Of a DNA stretch of 64,000 nucleotides, positions 33,619 to 46,800 are shown piece after piece. The position numbers were made by a program, and so were the translations under genes. A model generated the notes under the pieces. It was not told the origin of the DNA and ran no database searches. It saw only the letters and a list, made by a program, of their open reading frames with translations. This DNA comes from Tetracentron sinense (Eukaryota > Streptophyta > Magnoliopsida > Trochodendrales > Trochodendraceae): NCBI GenBank assembly GCA_015143295.1, contig CM026568.1, forward strand, positions 16,622,607 through 16,686,606. Reading direction: 5' to 3'. Within the stretch, counting starts at the first letter, position 1, and every line of letters begins with the position of its first letter.

Positions 33619-33640
33619 GGAGAAGAGAGAGAGAGAGATT
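33619..33640 (-). promoter_or_regulatory. DCP5: CT-rich stretch in the DCP5 leader
   Basis: A (CT)n run on the - strand about 65-85 bp upstream of the start codon, a common pyrimidine patch of plant 5' UTRs. Confidence 0.5.
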
Positions 33641-33680
33641 TTTCCCCTTGTTTTGGTTTGGTCCCTTGGGTTGTTTGTGA

Positions 33681-33687
33681 TTATATA
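33681..33687 (-). promoter_or_regulatory. DCP5: DCP5 TATA box
   Basis: TATATAA on the - strand, about 125 bp upstream of the ATG at 33556. The CT-rich leader lies between the two. Confidence 0.55.
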
Positions 33688-33709
33688 CAGAGTTTTGGTT
33701 TCGTGCTCT

Positions 33710-33715
33710 CACGTG
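33710..33715. promoter_or_regulatory. DCP5: G-box CACGTG in the DCP5 promoter
   Basis: Perfect palindromic CACGTG (context GCCACGTGAG), 23 bp upstream of the TATA box: a canonical bHLH/bZIP site. Confidence 0.5.
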
Positions 33716-33898
33716 GCATCAGGTTCCTAAGATTCTACTGTTATTGTAACTTTTTGCGGAATACAAGTCGTACCGTAAGCATGGATTTAATTACCAATGG
33801 GTGGATGCCTTAAGTTAGCTAATGGGATCCATGGGTCCGCCTATCACTACTCTAAAATTTTATGAGGGTGCACCCCAAACTTTGATGGTTACACCTCA

Positions 33899-34919
33899 TT
33901 TTTAAATAGCCCGTTTATAGGTACTCCCGCATATACTCACATTTATATTCCCGGAATCTCACCATCCATTACTCAGGGTCATGATTTATGTTGAGTTGGC
34001 ACACCTTAAAGAAGTCAAGTCATGTCTTTTGTTTTTATAATGCCTAATATGCCCTCAATATCAAAAGCGGCTTATACCTTTCTCCTGCCCTGTGCTTATC
34101 TTCCTTCCCTCCATGTCATTCCTCATGTTGAAGCAAAAAACGGCTTATGGAGAGGGGCACCCATGGGCAAACAATTGGTATGTTGGAGGCTTTTCTACGT
34201 TTTAAAACCCTAAAAATGCCTTCTCTAACCATGAATTTAATGATGCAGAAAAACCCTAAGATTTTTTTTCCCAGAATTTAGAGACAACCCCAGCTCGGCA
34301 AGGGGTTTGTTGAATCTTGCTTTTGTAATTCCTTTGGAATTACATTGATAGTTGCTGACTTTTCATTTGTGACATGGAATGTGATGCGTCACCCCTCATT
34401 TTATGTGGGGCCACCATTGTTATGGCACCTGTAACAAAACCTACAGCTTCCAAGGGACGTGGTTAGATGACCATTTCTTTTATGATCATTACGTGGAGTC
34501 ATCTCGATCGAGCAAATTAGGGCCACAAACAGTAAAAAAAAAAAAATCTAAGGTTTCTTTTCTTCAAACCATTCAATTCATGGTTAGTGGAGAATTTTTA
34601 GGGTTTAAAAAACATAATCTGATAATAGGAGGGTGATGAGAACTTTGTCTGGTTTAGGAGAGCTATTCATGAGAGGAGGAAGAGAGAGACCAGCAAAGTT
34701 TGGCTCTGTTGTATTGAATTTTTTTTATTAAGGGTAGAATAGGTATTAACCAATAAAAAGTATGACTCAGCTCACTATGGTTTAGCTTCATTGTTTCAAA
34801 AGCATGCCAACTCTGCATAAATCATGACCCTTAAATGGATATCTATAGACGGTTAGATTCTGGGAGTACAAATGGGAGTATATGCAAGAGTACCCATAAA
34901 CGCACTCATTTTTAAAAAC
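33899..34919. mobile_element. 1-kb long-TIR element (about 115-bp inverted repeats)
   Basis: The left arm 33899-34010 (GTTTATAGGTACTCCCGCAT ... GGGTCATGATTTATG) pairs with the right arm 34800-34919. The core has no supported ORF. Both ends abut TTTTTAAA, and no clean duplication is readable. Most like a Mutator-type non-autonomous element. Confidence 0.65.
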
Positions 34920-34952
34920 AAATATCCAAAAACAAGCACATACCACACACCA

Positions 34953-35134
34953 AGGCTTTGTCCTAGTGGTAGTGTCCTAGTGGTAGTGTATCCCCTGCTT
35001 CGGGGGGAGGTACTGGGTTCCATTCCCAAGAGGGTGAGAGTTTGTATATACTCTCCACCCGCCCATTAACTAAATAGATATTAACACTTAACCAGCGTTG
35101 CGACCTATACGTATATCTCGAACCAAAAAAAAAC
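34953..35134 (+). mobile_element. tRNA-derived SINE-like unit
   Basis: Contains an A-box-like CTAGTGGTAGTG (tandemly doubled), a B-box-like GGGTTCCATTCCC about 45 bp later, and an oligo-A end at 35127-35134. This layout fits a pol III SINE. Family not identified. Confidence 0.55.
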
Positions 35135-35292
35135 ATATATTTATGCCCTTATCTTCTTCATCCATCCTCCTACTCTTTTTCTGTTTTCTTCCTTTCTGGA
35201 ATGAGCCTGTTAATGTGATCGCATATTGCCCATCATAGATGGAAATTTAGGGAAGCATGACTTTTTCGTCATCCATTGAGAGCAATGGTATC

Positions 35293-35610
35293 CAGTGTTG
35301 TCAGAATCGGACCGGGCATCGAACCGGTGGAGTGGCCGATTCCCAGTTCCACCGGTTCGACCGTGTACTTATTGTAAGAAAAACCCTTTTTTTTTTTTCA
35401 TTTTTTACTATTTTTTCCCCGAGTCTGACCGGTTCCGGCCGGTTCCCAACCGATTCTACTACCGGTTTTGACCGATTCTACTACCGGTTTTGACCGATTC
35501 TAACCAGTTCTTAAAGAATAGTGGTTTTGAGGGTTTTGAGAACCAGCAAGGGGCCGGTTCCCGATTCCACCAGTTCCACCAGTCGGTCTAGTCCAGTTCT
35601 GACAACAGTG
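35293..35610. mobile_element. hAT-like MITE with ACCGGTT words (family e)
   Basis: Exact 8-bp duplication ATGGTATC at 35285-35292 and 35611-35618. Ends CAGTGTTGTCAGAA and, complemented, CACTGTTGTCAGAA (13 of 14). ACCGGTTC / GAACCGGT words in both orientations around a T-rich centre. A block GATTCTACTACCGGTTTTGACC is tandemly doubled near 35452-35500. Confidence 0.95.
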
Positions 35611-35618
35611 ATGGTATC

Positions 35619-36531
35619 CTCTCATAGTAAGGCAGTTGTAAAAGCATGACGCTTAGATCCTCTCACAACAGGGAGATGAAGTAATTAACTAAATAATTGA
35701 ACTTGAGACTTATCTGGTTAGTTATTCTATCCGCCTACCATCTCTTATTATCCTCACGATCCTCTTCCCCAAATTCCCTATGGAATCATCTATGGCACCA
35801 CTTATTTACTCTAAAAGTCGACTCTTTTGAGAAACTCAAACCTGTGATAATACCACCATCACATTGGTCTCCAAATAGGCACAAAAATCTTCATGTGGTG
35901 ATGTTTTTGATGAATCCAGCATTCATTTATTTGTTTTCTGCACATTTGCTTGCAGACTCGATAGGATTTCCTCAGGGACTACGAACACCACATCCACCTC
36001 TATACTTATATGGTTCATCTTCCTATTCCACCAGCCACTACTCTTGGTATCGATCACAAGCAGCATTAATCCAAAAAACGAAGAAGAAAAGGGGGTTTCG
36101 GGTGCTTTGGTTGGAAAGAGATTACAGGGATTAGTCATGACAATAAAAAGAGATGGAAAAAGATGGAGAATGGAAGAGCATATATGGTATTTATTTGCTT
36201 TCGGGTGTTTTTTAAAGATTGGTGTGTATTGGGGTGTGGGTATCACCACCGTTTTATGAGGTTTTGTTTTAAAATAAAATAATAATAGTGTTATTAAATT
36301 ATAGATTTAGCTAAATATTTATATATTACTATAATCTTTACTATTATAATGGGAGAGGCAGGCATAGATGATTTTTCCGAAATTCCCATACTACCCTTAT
36401 ATAAAAACAAAATTTTGATTTAATGTTTTGCTTTAAAACCCAAACTACCCCTTGCCTTCGATTTAATTTCCAAACTACCCCTTGCTCATCTATCTATTTA
36501 GAATCACAGCCAATCGTGATTGAACTCGGGG
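35619..36531. other. Intergenic, no gene recognised
   Basis: Short open stretches exist on both strands but show no recognisable domain, conserved start context or splice structure. Confidence 0.4.
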
Positions 36532-36720
36532 AGAGTTCAATCGCACCCGTAGGTTAACACGTGTCCCTTTTAACTCTTATTAACTGTGGTTAACTCCTTC
36601 CTCTCACTCTCATGTGCATCGCACGTGCCACTAGTGAGTTCAATCGCACCGCGGGTTAACACGTGTCCCTTTTAACTCCTTCCACTCGCTCTCACTTGCA
36701 TCACACTTGCCACCCGCTAG
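36532..36720. repeat. Tandem duplication, about 107-bp unit
   Basis: GAGTTCAATCGCACC starts both copies, each followed by GGTTAACACGTGTCCCTTTT. The second copy is shorter, having lost an internal TTAACTGTGG block. Confidence 0.8.
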
Positions 36721-36838
36721 TGGATAATAAGTTAAAATACTTAAAGACCCTTAAACACTTCTACTAACCATAAATTCAACCAAGCATAAGAAAAGTTGGA
36801 GAGAGATGAAGTGGGAATCACCTATCTACCCTTGTCTC

Positions 36839-37262
36839 AAGCTCAATTTTGAAGGCTCTTGTAGGAGAGGATCTGGGGCCACCGGATGCATTATTAGAGA
36901 TTGTAGGGATACCCAATTGTCAGTCTTAGTATCTCCATTGGTAAGGTGGACAGCTTAGAGCCGAAGTTCGGGCCCTTTGGAGGGGATGTAGAAATAGAAG
37001 CAGACACCGAGGTAATTATTGAGTGTGTGAATAAAGGTATCATGAAAAATCTGGATTATCATCAAGGATATCAAAGCTACCCTTATGGAAGATTTTCATA
37101 GTGTGAACCATCTTTAGAGAGGCAAACCAAGTTGCGGATCAATTGAGGTCACCATAAGGTGTGGATTGAGTCTATTCCTAATGTTGGTGGTAGGCTTTGT
37201 GTGGGAGGATGCTTCTGGGAGAGTTGCCCTTTGGCGCTGCACCTGCTTCTAGGCTTTTTCGA
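36839..37262 (+). pseudogene. RNase H-like (RVT_3) relic
   Basis: The + strand reads KLNFEGSCRRGSGATGCIIRD, matching the opening of plant RNase H-like domains (KLNxDGS...GxxGxGGxIRD), followed by frame-broken remains. The first catalytic Asp of the DGS motif is Glu here, and stops follow. Probably the tail of a LINE or a domesticated-type RNase H gene. Confidence 0.6.
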
Positions 37263-37356
37263 GCACCCAAAAAAATATTTGAACTATAAAACTTGATAAT
37301 AATTATTATTATTTAATTCTTATAAAGGTAATCTTAATTTTTTTAAAAATTTAAAA

Positions 37357-38141
37357 TAGGGTGATACTACGAGCACACTAATATTTACTAGTTATACACC
37401 AAACTTAAAATTACTAACTACATTCCATTAGTTAAACCATTATCTTCTTCATCTCTTTCTCCCCAAAGACTCAGCACAGCACGTTCTCCTCACCTTACTC
37501 AAAGTTCTCTCACTAATGGAGAGAATGAAGAACCATAACATCAATCTCTCCTACATCTCAGTCCCATCTTAAATTACCCACTCTCTCATCTTCATCTCTT
37601 CCATCCCTGCTTTTCTCACTTGAGAAATCTTTCAAGAATGCTAACAAGATCTTTACCTCTTCGAAAAGAATTAGTCTACAAGTACTCCCAAATGTACTCC
37701 CTAATCCTAACTGTTTAACTCAACTATTAAACAGTTAGGATTAGAGCTGATGTGACATTAGAAAAGACAAAATAACCCAAGATTCTGATAACTTTTTTAA
37801 TGTTTCTTTAGGTTTGGTTGAATGTTGAAGATGGGTTTCAATCTTGACCTTTCTCTTTAGTTAATTAACCATTGTCGTCAATCTCTGGGATTCGATTTTA
37901 CATTTGGGTATGGAGCTTAAAACGGTGAGGAATATTAGTTTTAGAAGCAGCCGAATGGGTTGGGTTATCATTTGTGCTTGGATTTCAGTGGGGAATATCC
38001 ACAGTCAAGCGGGATTACGCCTTGCTGAATCTTTGGGGAGAGGAGGAAGAAGAAAAAAGTGTTTTAAAATATGGTGTAGTCAGTAGAGTTGTAAGTTTAA
38101 TGTATAATCGGTAAACATTGGTGTGCTCATAGCAATACCTT
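37357..38141. mobile_element. 0.8-kb element with about 75-bp inverted ends
   Basis: Left GGTGATACTACGAGCACAC ... TTATACACCAAACTTA; the right end, complemented, AGGTATTGCTATGAGCACAC ... TTATACATTAAACTTA. Core without supported ORF. Target duplication not resolved in the A-rich flanks. Confidence 0.6.
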
Positions 38142-38307
38142 AAAAAACCTAAAATAATTACTTTTATAATAATCAATTGGATAAAGTTAGGAAGCTTATA
38201 ACTTACACTTATCCTAACATATTTAACATAAAATATATATATAAATATTAGGAATTAGTACACTTGATAATTATAATTACTTAATTTTTATAAAGATTAT
38301 CTTAAGA

Positions 38308-38523
38308 GGGTGTTTGGCAGCACTACTATAAGCTTAATAAGTACTTTTTAAAAATAATTATAAGTACTTTTTGTAATTAAGTACTTATAATAAATAGGTA
38401 TGGAGCTACTTATTTATAAGTACTTTTTTGGACTCCTAACTACTTTTGTTTAATTGCTTATTTATTTTTACCAAACAAACTTATTTATAAATAAGTATTT
38501 AATAGTAGTGTTGCCAAACGCCC
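38308..38523. mobile_element. 216-bp MITE with GGGYGTTTGGCA ends
   Basis: Left GGGTGTTTGGCAGCACTACT; the right end, complemented, GGGCGTTTGGCAACACTACT. TTAAGA lies on both sides as a probable part of the duplication. The interior is almost fully self-pairing (AAGTACTT words). Confidence 0.75.
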
Positions 38524-39484
38524 TTTAAGAGTTGAATCTATAATATTACATCTAGAATTAGTAATTGAATAAATTGTATTAATTTAACAATAAAAATTTC
38601 AAAGTAATTTTATTTACTAATTATATAAGTATTTTTCTTCAATCTGGTTGACCCGGGATCAAGTACTCTCAACGGGCTGGGTTAAGTCATCCATAAGTTG
38701 ATTGTCAAACTTAAACTGAACTAGGAATTAAAATCGCTTGACCCCGAATTACCTTAGTCAACTTGGACAATTTTCTTTGAATTATCTGGGTTATATAAAA
38801 TATCTCATTTTTCATTTATCCATTCTAAAATTTATGGGATCCATTGTTTGAACTAAAAAAATTACTAAGTACAATTTATGAAAAAATATTAGAAATTTTA
38901 AAACAGAAAAAATTTTGAAGCTAAGAGAATACCCACTTCACCACTAGTTGAGATAAGAATAACTCTAAATTCAACTAAACAGAAGGCGAAGCAATAACAT
39001 ATGATCTACAAATTCTACCTCGACTAAACATATGAAGCATATTTTACCCTATCTAGCTCTAACCCCCGGTGGTCTAAGGAGAAAATTGTCCAAAAAAAAG
39101 AGTTCCTATAAGAAAGCAATCTGGATGAAATACCATAATTCCACAACTCTACAAGAAAAAGGAGAACTATATAAAAGTAATTGTACAAAACAGGCCCTAC
39201 TATGTCAATGCCGTGTTAGATTTCATTAGCAATAAGTGAGCCATAAAATGCAGTGCCGCCCATCTCAAGATGATTCCACCCAGTCTCCAGATGATCCTAT
39301 TGTATAGAGGTTTAGCATCCATGTTTAGCATGTGATGTTTGTGGTTGATGATCTTTTTTTACTACTACTTGATTGTTTATATGATATATTGTTGGTCATT
39401 TCTTTCAATGCCCCCCCCCCCCCGTTCTCTTTTTTTGCTACATGAACATGTTTATATGATTGTAGTTAGAAATTGAATGTGCAT

Positions 39485-39720
39485 GCATGTGATAGTGTCA
39501 CGGGTTGGATGTGAATGAATTTACAGAGTACATGTTGAATGTGAATGGGCAGATTATAGATTGAATGGGAATAAATTTATAAGATACAGGTTGAATGTAA
39601 ATGAAATGTAAATTTACATGTTGAATGTAAATAAATTTATAGGGTACAGGTTGAATGTAAATGAAATGTGAATAAACAGATTACAAATTCAATGTGAATG
39701 CACAGGTTACAGATTGCTGC
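39485..39720. repeat. Tandem array of GGTTGAATGTRAATG units
   Basis: Five or six diverged units, each with TTGAATG(T/G)(A/G)AAT and ACAGGTT or a variant. A run of 13-14 C lies just upstream at 39411-39424. Confidence 0.75.
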
Positions 39721-39747
39721 AAGTCATAGGTTTCATAAAAAAAAACA

Positions 39748-40174
39748 CTTTTAGAGATGGAAATTTGTCCGATCCTAATGATATTTAAGCTATGAAAACG
39801 GAAATTTTTCCATCACTAAGTATTAGATGAGGAAATGATATTTAAGCTATTAAAACGGAAACTTTTCCATCACTAATAGTATTAGATGAGGAAATTGTTC
39901 TGTCACAAATAAGATATTAGAGACGGATATATTTTCGTCAAATATAGAATTAGAGACAAAAACGTTACCGTCACAAATGTGAAATTCCGTCACAAATAAC
40001 TGACATCATGTGTGACCAAAATTAGGCATTCCGTCTCTATGGGTATTAGTGATACTAGCATCCGCAACAGTATAAAGACGGTTATAAGTTCCGTTTCTAA
40101 TCGTATCATAGACGAAAATATTGTATTAGAGACAGAAAACTTTTGTCTCTATGTGGTAGATTTGTTATAGTAGC
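39748..40174. mobile_element. CACTA-like (En/Spm) terminal fragment or MITE
   Basis: Starts CACTTTTAGAGATGGAA; the right end, complemented, reads CTACTATAACAAA. Between them TAGAGACGGA and its complement recur about eight times in both orientations, as in CACTA subterminal regions. The CACTA pentamer itself is degraded. Confidence 0.5.
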
Positions 40175-40852
40175 TAGCATGTGTTATCAAATATTTTCTC
40201 ACCAACGAATGTTGTTTGGGTAATGTATTATCAAATATTTTCTCACCAGCTCCATAGCTTGGTGAGCAGGGTGGCCAAGTTAATTGGAGATGAGAGTTGT
40301 CCATGCAGAAGGTTTTAACCGGCACGGCTTATTCGAATGTTGTTCTCAACCACTGTGGCTTGTGATCCCTAGTCACAGCATTTTCTGTGTTATTTTTGCT
40401 TTCTTCCATTATTTTTATAGAGTAAAATTTTATACCATAGAACACATTCCAATGATCTTCCCAAAAACAAAAATCAATACATTTTTCAGACCTTTGTACT
40501 TAGTTTTACAAATAGGTCCTGAAAAGCTCCTTTAGCAGCCCAGAACGTCGCACTGACCAGCCATTACCCCAATACCTAGATCTCCAGCCTTTAATTCTTA
40601 AACATCAATTTGACAGTAATGTTTGGACTACCATCTACATGCCCAATAACAGTAAATGCACAAATGATGTTCTTGGTTTTGGATGGCAATGCACTCCAAG
40701 AGGGATATGTTGTTCCGAGTACATTCCAGCAGAGATTGTTGTTCATTTCACATTGTTTTCGCATCGAGGTAGGGATTCTGACTGCCGATGTGTTTGAAGA
40801 CCTATTTTGATCATCTCACCCTGCCCACTCAATCAGATGGTGCACAATACTT
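40175..40852 (-). other. 3' flank of the C3HC gene, no further gene
   Basis: Includes the presumed 3' UTR and a 26-bp doubled stretch (TATCAAATATTTTCTCACCA at about 40187 and 40230). Nothing else recognised. Confidence 0.4.
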
Positions 40853-43800
40853 TCAGCTTGATCCATGGGTGGGCTTCATTCTTTTTGCTGATGGAGACAT
40901 GAAAAGCTTTCGAATTGAAGCAATGGGATCATCCACCTGTCCAAAAGTTGAAGTGCCAACTGAGAACCTACTTCAGATGATGATGCTAGATAGCGCAGGG
41001 AATCTACTAATAAATATCCATTGCACGGAATCTATTAAAATATATCCATCCACACAGAAGTAGTAAGTATGGTAATTATTTCAGATGACGGTTCTAGATT
41101 GTGTGGGGGATCTACTAAAAACATATCCATCCACACAATAGTAGACCAACATACCTCAAACATGGGCGAAGATGGAGAGTCTTCAAGTAAAGGATGACAA
41201 AACTCTTTCAAATTATGTAGAGCAGATAGTGTAAGTTGCCATCCAGGCGCTGCACTGCCTGTCGAAATAATCCAGGGGCAGAAATGCCTGTGCTGCCTGA
41301 TTGGATCTAACTCCATTGCTTGGTCCCGTTTTAGATCCTTTCCTGCAATAAAAAGGAAATAAGGCTGTCAACCTTTATCGATTAACAGGAAAAACTAATG
41401 TTTTCATTGGAATGGAAAAAATTAAGAAGCATTTGAACATAAGTAATTGCAAGCACCAGAAGATGTACATGGTAAAATGACGACCAAAAGCAAGGAGATT
41501 GCTTTCACATTTATCAGGTAGCAACCAAAATTCAACAAATAATCAGGAGGAATAGGTAGGTACAAATGCATGAAAAAAGAGAGAGAGAAGGTTTCATCTA
41601 ATAATGTGGGACATCAAGATTGTAAATATATGTGACTTATCATTGGTCACAACTCCAATTCCGATGTCGCTTCTTTGGAAGAACCCAATGTTTTAACTGC
41701 CTTGTTCTTCTGCTTCTTAGAAACAGCTTTGGGTGACACAAGCACCTCATAAAGAATGTTAATGTTAGTTGTGTTCTCTAGAATCTTGGTGAAAAACACA
41801 ATGACAAACATCTCAAAGCAACTTTTTTTTCAATGTAGGGGTAGTACCGTACTCACAATTCAGAAGCCAAGGATGAATTCTGCACCCAAGTGCAACAGCG
41901 TGTAACTGCTTATCTACTTTATGCAGTGCAAAATGGAAGGTTTTGGCTTCCCTTGGGATTATTGACCGAATGCCTCGACGAGCTCAATGTTCATCCCTAA
42001 GAGGTCCGAATCTAAGGTCCTACTAATTAAAGGTTTTCTCCACCAAAAATAGCAATCTCTTAATCCTTGAAGATCTCCCCCCACCCCCCAAGTCCAACTA
42101 TGTCATCCAGTCCATAGATGCTTGGAGAACTCCACATACACAAGCAAGCATATTCCTGTATGGGACCTCATCATGGAGGGGTCTTGCAGCTTCCTCCAAC
42201 CCGCTGAGCTTTGTGGATAACTTTGAACCTTTGGAACCATAAAAATCTCCAGGTTCACTTAGTTGCTCATCTTTTCATCTTAATCAATTAGATCGAACAA
42301 GCACTTAACTGCAAATGTCGGTCTTTATTCTGAGTTCCTTTTGGATGCACAGAAATTCCATGTAACAAATTCTTCCAAGATTGAATCTAGAAGCAGCATG
42401 TCCTCTTCCAAGACTGAATCTAGAAGCAGCATGTCCTCTTATCATTTTCTGAAGAGAAGAATGTTCTAGACTTGCACTTGTTGTACTAAAGATTCTCTTT
42501 GAGAAGGGCAAAAAGTGATTTGAATCAATAGCCACGAGTAAATTTTATTGTGTGATATTTGTACTACTTTCTCAACAACTCTTTCCCTGAGAAAAATATT
42601 TGAACCCCAGATCCATCTCCAACAGCTATTTCCTCGCAATGCAATGCAATCCAAGCTCCTATCTTCAGACCAGTAAGTTGAAAGAAAATTGCACCTCAAA
42701 TCTCCTGTTTCACTGTTTCTATAAATATGAAATGAGGAATGCAACCCCTACTCTCCATAAAAAAGTGTCACATGTTGCTTTTACCAGTTGCAAAAGCAAC
42801 CAAAAAATTCTTCTTTTATCGGTAAATTCAACAACTTATTCTCCTTTTTTTATAAAAAAAAATCTCACCTAGTCCCATAGGCCATAACCAGTTGCATAAG
42901 AAACTGGTAAAAGCAACTAACAAGTGTCATATTTTTACAGAGTACGGAAACTTTTTGAATTTGGAGAGTAGGGCCAGCATTCCTCATAGGAAGTACAATC
43001 CATTAAGTATGGGATAGTGATTTAGTGTACAAAAGAAAGGAAAATCATTCCAAAAATGTAAAAGCAAAATGTACATTTTAACAGGAAAGTGAGCCAGAAT
43101 CGACATCTTTTGTTGGACTTATCAAAACATCATAACTTTTTTGTCATTTCTCCATGAATTATAAACATTTGAATTTTTCTCCATAGGCCCTTAGCTATTT
43201 GAGTATTTTCATCATTTTCAATTTCCCTTTTTATCTATTAGATTTATGTAGCTTGTGGTGCCATGTTTCAAGCAATAAGAGAATGAAGTGCATCTCGCAT
43301 ACTCTTCAATCAGCAACCACGGTGCTTTTGGCAGGAAAAGAACAAAGGATAATTAGTGGCTCTTCAGGTAATCATTTCAAAACTAAATCGAGGATAGCTA
43401 GATTCATTGTCTTAAAATGGGAAATTTCTATGAGAATATTCATAATCATTCAATGAGTACTTGAAAGCTCCTGGTGAACTAGGCTGCCCTTCTTAATTGC
43501 AAACAAGAGTATTTGATGTTACGATCTTAACATTTTCTTTTGGTGAAATGTGTTACGTGACTAGAGTTAGGATTGGTTAGAGTTAGTGGTTGGTTAGAGT
43601 TAGGGGTTAATTAGAGGTAGTGGGTAGTTATGAGGATGAGTGTTCATGTAGTTTTGTAAAGGGGATCAGTGAATTGAAATCAAAAAGAGATTTATCTCAA
43701 GGAGGCTTGTTACCCTCGAAGTAACTCAAGGAGATCGGTTTCCCTCGAAGAAACTAGAGAGTACGTAGCAATTGGTATCAAGAGCCAGGTCGATCCATTC

Positions 43801-46800
43801 TCAAAACATGGACACTTATACTTGGAAGGAACTTCAAGAAGATTTGAGGGCTATTATTGATGATTTGAGGGGTATGAAAGAAAAAAATTCAGCCCTCAAA
43901 ATTGCATTTAAAACAATTTTTACACCTATAGAAGATGATATTAAAGATGCAGTCAAGAATGGTGTGAAAGATGGAGTTGAAGATGCAATAAAAGGAATCA
44001 AAGATAATGTGCAAGATAGAGTTGAAAATGCAGTAAAGGAGTTTCAAGTGTCCAGATCCAGCCACAACCATCAATCAGAAATCAAGACAACCCGGGGTGG
44101 GACGAGTTCATCCAAGGATGTTGTTTGAAGGTGAAAATTAAACTATGAGGAAGCCCAACAATGGCTGATTTTTACTCAAGAGATTTTTGTTTATGTAAAA
44201 AAAAAGGGGTCTAAATCTTGAGGACAAGATTTGTGTAAGGGGAAGGGTATGTTATGTGACTAGAGTTAGAGTTGGTTAGAGTTAGTGATCGGTTAGAGTT
44301 AGGATTGGTTAGAGTTAGTGGTTGGTTAGAGTTAGGGGTTAATTAGAGGTCATGGGTAGTTATGAGGATGAGGTAATCGGTAGTGATGAGGATGAGTCTT
44401 CCCTATTTAAACTTCATGTAGTTCTGTAAAGGGGATCAATGAATTGAAATCAAAAATATATTTATCTCAAGGAGGCTTGTTACCCTCAAAGTAACTCAAG
44501 GAGGTCGGTTTCCCTCAAAGAAACTAGAAAGTACGTAACATGTTCTGATATACAAAATCATGCTGCTCCACAAAACGGGCTGATTAAAAAAATATACAGG
44601 CATGAACCGTACATAAACAAAAGTGCATTTAGCAGAAACAATATTTGAAGATCTATCATGAACAGCAACAAATTTTGCACTGTTTCATCCCCTCTAAGAA
44701 ATTATGGCGATGAATCAACAAACAGAAAATTAAGAGAATTAAAGGTGAAGATCTATCATGAACAGCAACACATTTTGCACTGTTTCGTCCCCACTAAGAA
44801 ATTATGGCGATGAATCAACAAACAGAAAATTAAGAGAATTAATGTTATTTAGTTTAGAAGGAAAAAAAGAAAAGACCATATTGGATCATTCTAAGATCCG
44901 CCTAGCAAGAAGCAGAAACAGAGATTTTAGATTCTTCAACTACAGTTAATGGCGAAGTATGACATATAAAAAGGCAATATAAAATTTTGAGGGGTTGATG
45001 ACCAACAAAATTCCATATCTTACCATTGGCAACAAAAACCATTTCACTTCAATAAGCGTGGGAAAAAGCAACAAGAATGACAATAATTTGGCTTACCCGA
45101 CCCACGGACTGCAACAGCTTCACTATTAACAGAAGTCTGCACTCTGTCTTTCATCCCCTCAATTTTTTGGTTGTTTACACATGGGCCCAAGCAGTTTCGG
45201 AAATTTGAACCATTATCACCTTTTTGAGAGTCTATTATAAGGGCATTATCCGCAGGTGCATTATCTTGGAGACAGGATGTAACAAACGAAGATTCATGAC
45301 TGCTAGCCTGCACAATTACATTGTTGTGTATCACATCAGTTCCCCATAAACCTTCCTCCTGCTGAAGATGGCAAGTATCAGCTGCAACCATCATTAATGA
45401 GTTATTCTTGCTAATATCTTCATTCCTAATTATGTCATTAGCATCTGGAGTTGTCATTAGGGATTCCCTTGCTTGAGAACTAATATCAACCCCTGTTGCT
45501 GCATTGACTATCCCAGCATTTTCTGCATCCCCCGTCAAGGTGCCATTTTGACCTGGATCTTTTGACATAGTTTGCATGTTCTCCATGGGATTTTCTATCC
45601 ATGTGCCAATTGCATGCACAGATGGAAGCCCCTGCCCACTAGAATACCTTCCTTTTAAAGGTGCATCATCATTGCCAATTCTAGGTGTGTCCCCTATTTC
45701 AACGAAGTCCTGATTCAAACATGATGAAGGATCATCACTGCTAGAAACACAAAGTCCCTCAACATTTCTTTTGAACTTCGATGTTGCCATGTCGTCTGGC
45801 TGAACAATTTGTCCGATAAGAGCATCGCTATTGTGATCTTTTTCCTGCTGAAATGATTGCTTATTCTGTGAACCAAATTGAATATTTTCTGAGTTCACGC
45901 ATGACATGTTGTTAAACATACGATTTCTATTATCAGAATCAGATGAAAACCCAACCCTTAAATGCCGGCTGATAATGGGCAAAGAAACTGTTGCTCTGAA
46001 GTTCTGTTTTGTTGGTGGAGGACCCCCTGCAATTGTCAAATTTAAACTCAAAGGTGGCTCCTTAGATGATGTAGCTCCGTTGCAACCACTATCATCGATG
46101 CCTCCCCTACTATCAAGACGATTTTCCTTGCCTGAGTCAAGGACTCTTCGAGCCCCAGTGAGACAGCTAATAACATTTTCTTCACAATGAGCAGATTCAT
46201 TTTCACCATTGACTTCTGAAGATCCAACTAATCTGAACAATTCCAAAGGCCGAGGAACTGTAGAGAAAGCCCATAGTCCAACACTGGCTCCACAGAGCCT
46301 GCAGTCTAGAACAACAGAATCTGGGTCAGACTGGTGTTCACCAGAAGTTAAGGGGGCTGCATCCACCTCTATGGCCTCATCAGCACCAGACAGTGAGTAG
46401 ACAATGATACCAGGATTCGGTCCATTGGCAGTTCTCCGAGATGAATCTGAAAGATGAGCATCTTTGGCAGACTGAGTTAATTGGTCCTTGCAGTCAACCA
46501 TGTAAGGTAAAGAACGAAGTTCCCACCCACATAAACTTATGAGCTTTTGTGCCTGAAAATGTTTTTGCTCTCAGCTAATGTAATTAACAGAATATGCAAT
46601 TAGAGAACAAGCAAAAAAGAATATCACTGGTATGTAATTTTATTTTTTTTGAATCGGCAAAATATCACTGGTATAACTAAGACATATCACTGGTATGTCT
46701 TAGTCACATTATTAACTGAAACAAGAATCCAGAACTACTTAAATTAAGAAACAATTACAAGTGTTCATAAAAACATATGGCATGGAAAATTACCATCTTG

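Noticed and set aside
43772-43807. Extending the mini-element ORF upstream to a TTG start
   Set aside because: That stretch is the tRNA primer binding site; the first ATG at 43808 is the sensible start.
45906-46190. 94-codon + strand frame
   Set aside because: Shadow of the large exon of the C3HC gene.
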